Shown piece by piece: positions 59,020 through 64,000 of a DNA stretch of 64,000 nucleotides. The stretch covers positions 4,712,001 to 4,776,000 of the forward strand of contig NZ_JBBODF010000001.1 in assembly GCF_038002825.1 (NCBI RefSeq), read 5' to 3'. The notes under the pieces were generated by a model. The model ran no database searches. It was not told the origin of the DNA and saw nothing but the letters and a program-made list of their open reading frames with translations. The position numbers were made by a program, and so were the translations under genes. The first letter of the stretch is position 1, and every line of letters starts with the position of its first letter. This DNA is from Paenibacillus sp. FSL H8-0048 (lineage in GTDB: Bacteria > Bacillota > Bacilli > Paenibacillales > Paenibacillaceae).

Positions 59020-59755
59020 CTACGTATACCGGCTCATCATTTCCAGCAGATACTTACGGAATTCTTCACGGTATGCCTTCGGTTAACTCCGGCGAAACTT
59101 CTGCCTTCCGCGTCCACTCCAGCATGTCTGCTCTGGGGCTGAAGGTCTGTTCACTCCGCTCAAGCTGCTCCATCCGGGAGAGCTTGAACATCCGGGGCCC
59201 CATCCGCTCCAGGCAAAAGCCCTTCAGATACCAGCTCGATTCGCTGAAATGAAGCTGGTAAGGCTCCACCGTCCGTACCGTCGGGGTGCCTGCTCTGTCG
59301 GTGTAGCCGAAAGTCAGCAGCCTGCGCCCGGCGATGGCTTCCTGACAGAGCTTCAAGGCTCCGGCAAGCTCAGCGCGGCCCGCCCAATCATAGAAGGAGA
59401 GCTGAACGGACCCTTTAGGAGCGGTGGGACTTACCATCGCTTCTATTTTGCGGAGCGTCATGGCTACATCCCCGCTGATCAGAATCTGCCCCAGCCCGCC
59501 GAGTGCAGCCAGTATATTCTCCAGGTCAGAGCTGCTCAGCAGCCGCTTGTCCATCTTGTATTCTTCCATAATGCCGTAGCCGCCCTGCACGCCGGGAGTA
59601 GTGTATATAGGAATGTGCGCCAGACTGAGCGTCTCCATATCGCGGAGAATCGTCCGTTTGGACACGCCGAATAATTGGGCGAATTCACTGCTGGGCACAA
59701 TGTCTTTTTTGAGCAGAATCATGATGATGGTAATCAGCCGTTCGACCTTGTCCAT
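59020..59755 (-). CDS. HTH/WYL-domain regulator (YafY type), C-terminal frameshift
   Basis: About 230 residues as read (59755 to the stop at 59066). The N-terminal winged helix is MDKVERLITIIMILLKKDIVPSSEFAQLFGVSKRTILRDMETLS, followed by a WYL domain (LTFGYTDRAGTPTVRTVEPYQLHFSESSWYLKGFCLER). The read frame ends abruptly at ELTEGIP. In another frame YREEFRKYLLEMMSRYT continues to a stop at 59020-59022, which looks like the expected C-terminal helix. One indel near 59072 would explain it. GAGGG favours the ATG at 59755. Loss of about 17 residues may or may not matter. Ligand and targets are unknown. Confidence 0.85.
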
Positions 59756-60057
59756 CCGCTTCCCTCTTTCTGGATGTGGGTATGAAACGGTGACATATGC
59801 CGTCACCTATCGTGTATTATACTACATTTATCTTACGAAGGCGGTTATGCTCAATGTCGGCGGTTGTTTATATTAAAACCTCCAATAATACAAATAATTC
59901 ACAATAATAGAATAGAAAACACGGTTTGAAAAATTTTATGCGTTGACGCCTTGAATCGTTGAAGGATTTGGCCTTGATATATGGAAAGATAGAGTACCTG
60001 AGACCGGTCTGCGCGATATATTCAGGAATTCACTCATGAAAAGAGGAATTTGAGCTG

Positions 60058-61314
60058 ATGTCAACGATTCGTCTGGGCAATACCCGGCTGACAGGAGCGG
60101 ATGGCGTTCGTGCGATCGCCTGCCTGTCAGTCATCCTGCATCACTTGTCGCAAAAGCTGACCATGCCCGCACAAAAACCCTGGCTCCAGGAGCTGCAATC
60201 CGTGCTGCTTCTGGGGAACAGCGGGGTCAGTCTGTTTTTTCTGTTAAGCGGTTTCCTGCTGTCGTTCCCCTTCTGGAGTGCGTATCTCGGTAACGGGCCG
60301 TATCCGAGCCTGCGGACGTACACTCTGCGCCGTGCCGCGAGAATCATGCCAGGCTTCTACGTGTCACTGCTGGTGTGTCTGCTCCTGACCTGGAGGCTGG
60401 ACATTCCGATGGAGTACTTGGGGCGGCGGATTGCAGCAGCCTTCACCTTCACCTCGGGCTTCCACTACACCACGTTCTTCCCCTCCGACTTGAACGGACC
60501 GCTCTGGTCCATCAGCTTCGAGGTCATCTGCTATCTGCTGATGCCACTCTTCATGGCAGTGTTATTCATGCTCGGCAAGCGGCATTCCTTCGGTAAGGCG
60601 GTCCTGTTCTGGGTCGCCGTCTTCGGTCTGGTGCTGGCCGCCAATGCGCTCATTCATCAGTGGCTCACGCCGGGCGAGCAGGGCCGGGGCTGGGACTACG
60701 GCCAGGTTGGCGGCGCGAAATTCTGGATGCCGAGATATAATCCTGTCGGATTCTTCGGCCATTTCACCATTGGAATTCTGGCGGCGGGGATAACGAATGC
60801 TTTGCTGCAGCGCCGTGCCAGAGTGGAACGGCTCAGCAAGCTCGGCGTGTTCGATGCTGCCGCAGTACTTGCTCTGGGCCTTGCCGGTCTCCTGATCTGG
60901 CGGATGCGCCACGCAGGTGAATTCGACTTCAGTCTCCAGCAGCAGCCGTATATGTTCCCGGTCTATGCCATATTGTTCGGAATCGTGCTGTTCTCGGCAC
61001 CGTTCAGCCGATACGCCGGACGTGTGCTGGATAACCGCTTTTTCCGGTATACGGCCAAAGTGTCATTTGGCCTGTACATATGGCACTATCTGTTCATTAC
61101 CTTAATCGAGAAGTACGGGCTCCAGGATTACCACTTTGCCGGAGTCAGGGATGTGTGGCGCTGGCTGGGCATCAGTCTTACCGTTGTAGCCATCTCTTAC
61201 GCGGCGGCGACGCTCTCGTATTATCTCATCGAGCAGCCGTTCATTAACTGGTCCAAGGGCAAGCCGTTCTTCCGGCGCAAGCCGAAGGAGAAGCCTGCGG
61301 AGGCGGCAGCCTAA
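60058..61314 (+). CDS. Acyltransferase 3 family membrane protein
   Basis: A 418-residue integral membrane protein with about ten helices. It begins with the family signature LTGADGVRAIACLSVILHHLSQ, which contains the conserved R and H, and goes on to FFLLSGFLLSFPFW and RRAARIMPGFYVSLL. These OafA/YrhL-type enzymes acetylate sugars, lipids or peptidoglycan parts across the membrane. There is no C-terminal SGNH domain, so the acceptor is handled by the membrane part alone. GAGG precedes the ATG. It stands alone, 84 bp before the ABC operon. Confidence 0.92.
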   Translation: MSTIRLGNTRLTGADGVRAIACLSVILHHLSQKLTMPAQKPWLQELQSVLLLGNSGVSLFFLLSGFLLSFPFWSAYLGNGPYPSLRTYTLRRAARIMPGFYVSLLVCLLLTWRLDIPMEYLGRRIAAAFTFTSGFHYTTFFPSDLNGPLWSISFEVICYLLMPLFMAVLFMLGKRHSFGKAVLFWVAVFGLVLAANALIHQWLTPGEQGRGWDYGQVGGAKFWMPRYNPVGFFGHFTIGILAAGITNALLQRRARVERLSKLGVFDAAAVLALGLAGLLIWRMRHAGEFDFSLQQQPYMFPVYAILFGIVLFSAPFSRYAGRVLDNRFFRYTAKVSFGLYIWHYLFITLIEKYGLQDYHFAGVRDVWRWLGISLTVVAISYAAATLSYYLIEQPFINWSKGKPFFRRKPKEKPAEAAA

Positions 61315-61328
61315 TCTTCACTGAACCG

Positions 61329-61378
61329 TTGACTTTGTGAAATCTCCATGATACATTGTGTATACACGGAATACACAA
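61329..61378 (+). promoter_or_regulatory. Promoter and GntR operator of the ABC operon
   Basis: TTGACT (61329-61334), a 17-bp spacer and TACATT (61352-61357). A perfect inverted repeat TTGTGTAT (61356-61363) / ATACACAA (61371-61378) with a 7-bp spacer overlaps the -10 end and start. This is the kind of site bound by YtrA-type GntR proteins, and a GntR gene ends this operon. Confidence 0.75.
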
Positions 61379-61397
61379 TTTGTTGAGGGGGTTAGTT

Positions 61398-62252
61398 ATG
61401 CTGGCTTTGGATGTTAGACACTTAAATAAGAGATATTCGAATTTTCAGCTCAAAGACGTATCTTTTCAACTGGAGCAGGGATATATTATGGGCTTCATCG
61501 GCGTGAACGGCGCCGGCAAAACAACGACGATCAAATCCATTTTAAATATGATTCAGATGGACAGCGGCGAGATCCATATTCTGGGTAAGAATATTGCGGA
61601 GCATGAGATGGAACTGAAGCAGGACATCGGCTGCGCCTTCGGCGATATTAACTTCTACACCCGCAGCCGGATAAAGACGCTGACGGGAATCACGAAGAAG
61701 TTCTATAAGAACTGGAATGATGACACGTATTACAAGTATCTGAAGCGGTTCAAGCTGGATGAGAACAAGAAAATTGCCGAGCTCTCTACCGGGATGAAGG
61801 TCAAATACAGCCTGACTCTCGCTCTGTCGCATGGCGCCAAGCTGCTCATTCTGGATGAGCCGACCAGCGGACTCGATCCGGTCTCCCGGGATGATCTGCT
61901 CGATATTTTCCAGGAGCTTATTGTCAGCGGGGAGCTTAGCATTCTGTTCTCCACCCATATTACCTCCGACCTGGAACGCTGTGCCGACTACATCACCTTC
62001 ATTGAACAAGGGCAGATTGTGGCAAGTAGCGAGAAAAATGAGTTCAAGGAATCCTACCGCCTGATTAGCGGGAGCGAGGCTGACCTGAGCAGGGTGAAGG
62101 ACCGCCTGATTTCTTACAAAACCAACTCCTTCGGCTTCACCGGATTGATCCATACCCGGGATATTGATTCCGCTTGGACACTTAACACGGCCATCCCGAC
62201 TCTGGATGACATCATGATCTACTTTGCCAAAAAGGAGGGTGTATATGTATAA
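61398..62252 (+). CDS. ABC transporter ATP-binding protein (YtrB-like)
   Basis: A 284-residue ATPase. Walker A GVNGAGKTTT, the family-typical signature ELSTGMKVKYSLTLALSHGAK and Walker B LLILDEPTSGLDPVSRD, followed by the H-loop FSTHITSDLERC. The signature ELSTGMK (instead of LSGGQ) is common in the YtrB/BcrA-like group. These systems respond to cell-envelope antibiotics. GAGGGGG precedes the ATG at 61398. It overlaps the permease gene by 8 bp. Confidence 0.93.
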   Translation: MLALDVRHLNKRYSNFQLKDVSFQLEQGYIMGFIGVNGAGKTTTIKSILNMIQMDSGEIHILGKNIAEHEMELKQDIGCAFGDINFYTRSRIKTLTGITKKFYKNWNDDTYYKYLKRFKLDENKKIAELSTGMKVKYSLTLALSHGAKLLILDEPTSGLDPVSRDDLLDIFQELIVSGELSILFSTHITSDLERCADYITFIEQGQIVASSEKNEFKESYRLISGSEADLSRVKDRLISYKTNSFGFTGLIHTRDIDSAWTLNTAIPTLDDIMIYFAKKEGVYV

Positions 62253-62901
62253 TCTGGTGCTGAAGGATTTGAAGTTAGGCGTTAATCCCTGGTTCTTCGT
62301 CTTGCCCTTCCTGATGGGCGGCCTTATGCTGATTCCCGGCTGGCTCTATTTCCTGGTCCCGCTGTACTTCTGCTTCATCACGGTACCGAACATGTTCGGC
62401 GGCTTCAAAAGCCAGAATGATCTGATGTTCAGCACCATACTGCCTGTGACCAAGAGCGATATTGTGAAGTCCAGAGTCACTGTACTTGTCATTCTGGAGC
62501 TGATGCATCTGCTGGTCGCCATGATTGCCAGTATATTTACATTTCAGCTATACCCGAAGATGCAATATTTCTTCTTTGCGCCGCATATGGGCTTCTGGGG
62601 TATGTGCTTCATTATGATGGCGCTTTTCAATCTCATCTTCATTCCGATATACTATAAGTCAGCTTATAAGTATGGTCTAGCGACCACGGCATCGACCGTT
62701 GCAGCCGTCCTGTTCGCTGCTGCGGTCCAGTGGGCTGGTATCCAGAATGCTTGGCTGCATAGCCTGTTCTACGGCTCCGGGCTGGACCGGACAGGGCTGC
62801 AGCTCTCCATTCTGGCCGGCGGCGTCCTGATCTTCATTGCCTGTAACCTGCTGGCCTACCGGATTGCGGTGAAGAGATTCCTGAAAGTGGAGATTCTATG
62901 A
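62245..62901 (+). CDS. ABC-2 type permease (YtrC/D-like)
   Basis: A 218-residue permease with six hydrophobic segments (PWFFVLPFLMGGLMLIPGWLYFLVPLYFCF first, VLIFIACNLLAYRIAV last). The N-terminal LVLKDLKLGVNPW and the GGFKSQNDLMFSTILPVTKSDIVKSR segment are typical of ABC-2 transporter permeases in the GntR-controlled YtrA operons. AAGGAGG before the ATG at 62245 lies within the ATPase's last codons. It overlaps the GntR gene by 4 bp. Confidence 0.9.
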   Translation: MYNLVLKDLKLGVNPWFFVLPFLMGGLMLIPGWLYFLVPLYFCFITVPNMFGGFKSQNDLMFSTILPVTKSDIVKSRVTVLVILELMHLLVAMIASIFTFQLYPKMQYFFFAPHMGFWGMCFIMMALFNLIFIPIYYKSAYKYGLATTASTVAAVLFAAAVQWAGIQNAWLHSLFYGSGLDRTGLQLSILAGGVLIFIACNLLAYRIAVKRFLKVEIL

Positions 62902-63263
62902 ATGTAACGATATCCAGCACCTCCGAGAAGCCGATCTATCAGCAGCTGCACGAACAGATCAGCGCGCAGATTCTCCAGGGGGAGCTGGAGAGCGGCTACT
63001 GTCTGCCGCCGATCCGCCAGGCCGCGCTGGAACTTGGTGTCAGTGTCATCACGGTGAAGAAGGCCTGGGAGGAGCTGGAGCGGAGCGGGCTGATCAACAC
63101 GGTAACCGGCAAAGGCTGCTTTGTCGCCGAATTCACGCCGGAGGAGATGCTGCGGATTCGTAACGAGATGGTCCTGAAGCAGATGGGGAGCGACATTCAG
63201 TATTACAAGTCCTTCGGCCTTACCCTGGAGGAAGTTACCGAACTGCTGGGGAAGATTTATTGA
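62898..63263 (+). CDS. GntR family repressor, YtrA type
   Basis: A 121-residue regulator. The winged helix reads PIYQQLHEQISAQILQGELESGYCLPPIRQAALELGVSVITVKKAWEELERSGLINTVTGKGCFVAE, followed by a short dimerisation tail, as in YtrA. It overlaps the permease stop (ATGA), so it is made with the transporter it most likely represses via the operator at 61356-61378. Unlike the usual YtrA order it is the last, not the first, gene of the operon. An inducer such as a lipid-II-binding antibiotic is only inferred from the family. Confidence 0.92.
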   Translation: MNVTISSTSEKPIYQQLHEQISAQILQGELESGYCLPPIRQAALELGVSVITVKKAWEELERSGLINTVTGKGCFVAEFTPEEMLRIRNEMVLKQMGSDIQYYKSFGLTLEEVTELLGKIY

Positions 63264-63289
63264 AGCGCGCAGACATTAAACACAGAAAC

Positions 63290-63335
63290 AGGCTTTTCGC
63301 GTTCCCTCTTCTGAGGGGAGTAGAAAAGCCTTTTT
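63290..63335 (+). terminator. Terminator of the ABC-GntR operon
   Basis: GGCTTTTC (63291-63298) pairs with GAAAAGCC (63323-63330), enclosing an inner CCCTC/GAGGG stem, followed by TTTTT. Confidence 0.88.
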
Positions 63336-63546
63336 GTTGTGTGTGTTACGGAACACGCATCGTGGATCTATTGGATCTGTGTTTTTTAAGAATTCGTTGA
63401 GGCTTGGGCGTGACTCCAGAGAGTTCTAGACTTAAAAAGTAAAGATTAAGAGTTGTTAAACTTTATAAAAAATATCCCTATAAGTGAGAAACAAAACAAG
63501 GCGCCTTGGATTCTCAAAAAAATATTAATCTGGAGGTAGATTCTTT

Positions 63547-63738
63547 ATGGCAACAAGTCGTGAATATGCAGCTTCTGTAACGGTTAGTCTTTCTCAACTA
63601 CAACAAATGCGTGACGCACAAAACTACTCCTATGTTTATGGGCATTGAGGTGATTCCTCGGCTGATACAGTATCCTTGAGCGGTGCGCTTGGTGGATTTT
63701 CAGCTACAATTCTTGGACTTATTTTTGTTACTATATAA
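63547..63738 (+). pseudogene. Small peptide ORF interrupted by one in-frame UGA
   Basis: A frame with a good GGAGG site 10 nt upstream starts at the ATG at 63547 and encodes 33 residues (MATSREYAASVTVSLSQLQ ... YVYGH), then a TGA at 63646-63648. The same frame continues for 29 coherent residues with a hydrophobic Gly-rich end (SGALGGFSATILGLIFVTI) to a TAA at 63736-63738. It is too short for an ordinary gene call. It may be a bacteriocin-like or small membrane peptide in which a Trp codon (TGG) became TGA. Otherwise the upstream 33-residue peptide is the product. It lies right beside a partial IS630 element. Confidence 0.5.
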
Positions 63739-63760
63739 ATTGAACGAAAGAATCTAGCAA

Positions 63761-64000
63761 TCAAAGTCGAACGCATAGGCGGTCAATGATTGCACCTGGG
63801 TTTTCCATAATTTCATCCATAAACTGCCCGACGCGCAGACGGATTTCGGAAACGCTGGAATAGAAGACGTTATTGATTACACTGGATTTGAGCCATTTCC
63901 AGAGACCTTCTACAATATTGAACTGCGGGCTGTAGGGTGGCAGAAACACAAGCGTTAGCCGTTTGTTTTGTTCTTTCAGAAACGGTTGAAGCAGCTTAGC
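63761..64000 (-). CDS. IS630-family transposase, C-terminal part (cut by the window edge)
   Basis: A minus-strand frame is open from the right edge to a TGA at 63761-63763. It carries the end of the IS630 DDE domain: LTLVFLPPYSPQFNIVEGLWKWLKSSVINNVFYSSVSEIR, with the last acidic residue (Glu in NIVEGLWKWLK) intact. About 79 residues are visible; the rest lies beyond the window. The element boundary is not visible with certainty; it should fall between 63735 and 63760, next to the small peptide ORF. Whether the transposase is complete cannot be judged. Confidence 0.9.
   Translation of the reverse strand, partial: AKLLQPFLKEQNKRLTLVFLPPYSPQFNIVEGLWKWLKSSVINNVFYSSVSEIRLRVGQFMDEIMENPGAIIDRLCVRL

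Overview
The window looks like a chromosome segment of a Gram-positive member of the Bacilli, most probably a Paenibacillus. The evidence is strong AGGAGG-type ribosome binding sites, frequent TTG and GTG starts, a Bacillus-type 7-1-7 Fur box, LicT-type antiterminator RNA sites, a MocR/PNPOx pair, lipoproteins with L-x-A-C lipoboxes and a density of one-component regulators typical of Paenibacillus. Most genes are moderately GC-rich. A few islands (475-1062, 5557-7091, 10497-11159 and 63400-63740) are clearly AT-richer and may be later arrivals. The genus is an inference; no rRNA or tRNA is present to settle it.

Layout. 1-5.5 kb: a partial gene at the left edge, a P-loop kinase, an AraC / transglutaminase-like / XRE-TPR regulator group, and a divergent RidA-like/HxlR pair. 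5.5-11.2 kb: small membrane and acetyltransferase genes, an 853-residue fusion of a MetE-like domain to an aldehyde dehydrogenase, and a racemase-like gene. 11.3-19 kb: an AarF/UbiB kinase, a TetR-controlled MFS pump, then a second TetR gene with an ABC exporter whose permease is frameshifted, bracketed by two Suppressor-of-fused-like paralogs, the second one broken. 19-23.5 kb: a complete beta-glucoside utilisation operon (licT-bglP-GH1) with an antiterminator RNA site before licT and another before bglP. 23.7-30.8 kb: oxidoreductase, VOC protein, an MmyB-type regulator relic and MerR/AraC regulators with GyrI-like sensor domains. 29.1-32.9 kb: an iron group of AraC-SBP regulator, Fur-boxed siderophore-binding lipoprotein and ferredoxin-NADP reductase-like protein, with no permease. 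33-45 kb: scattered immunity-type orphans (SUKH, DUF4304-like), LysR and XRE regulators, and a glycerol/dihydroxyacetone operon (PocR-AraC regulator, gldA, fused DhaKL). 45-50.5 kb: a collagen-like protein, a divergent MocR/PNPOx pair, an array of 51-bp hairpin repeats and an LRR-like protein. 50.7-54.3 kb: mqo followed by an intact IS1182-family element. 54.3-64 kb: a divergent MFS/LysR pair, a MerR-GNAT-hydrolase operon, a WYL regulator, an acyltransferase, an ABC-GntR (YtrA-like) operon, a small peptide ORF interrupted by a UGA codon, and the end of an IS630-family transposase running off the right edge.

How it fits together. This is an accessory, regulation-rich stretch: most units are a sensor-regulator beside its one to three target genes, and several such pairs have a visible inverted-repeat operator. 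Signs of decay recur (frameshifted ABC permease, broken Suppressor-of-fused copy, MmyB relic, shifted C-terminus of the WYL regulator, interrupted small ORF, two transposases). The most unusual items are the MetE-like/aldehyde dehydrogenase fusion, the 51-bp hairpin array with wobble-preserving changes, the Suppressor-of-fused/TetR/ABC cassette, and the IS1182 element whose ribosome binding site is buried in a long hairpin.
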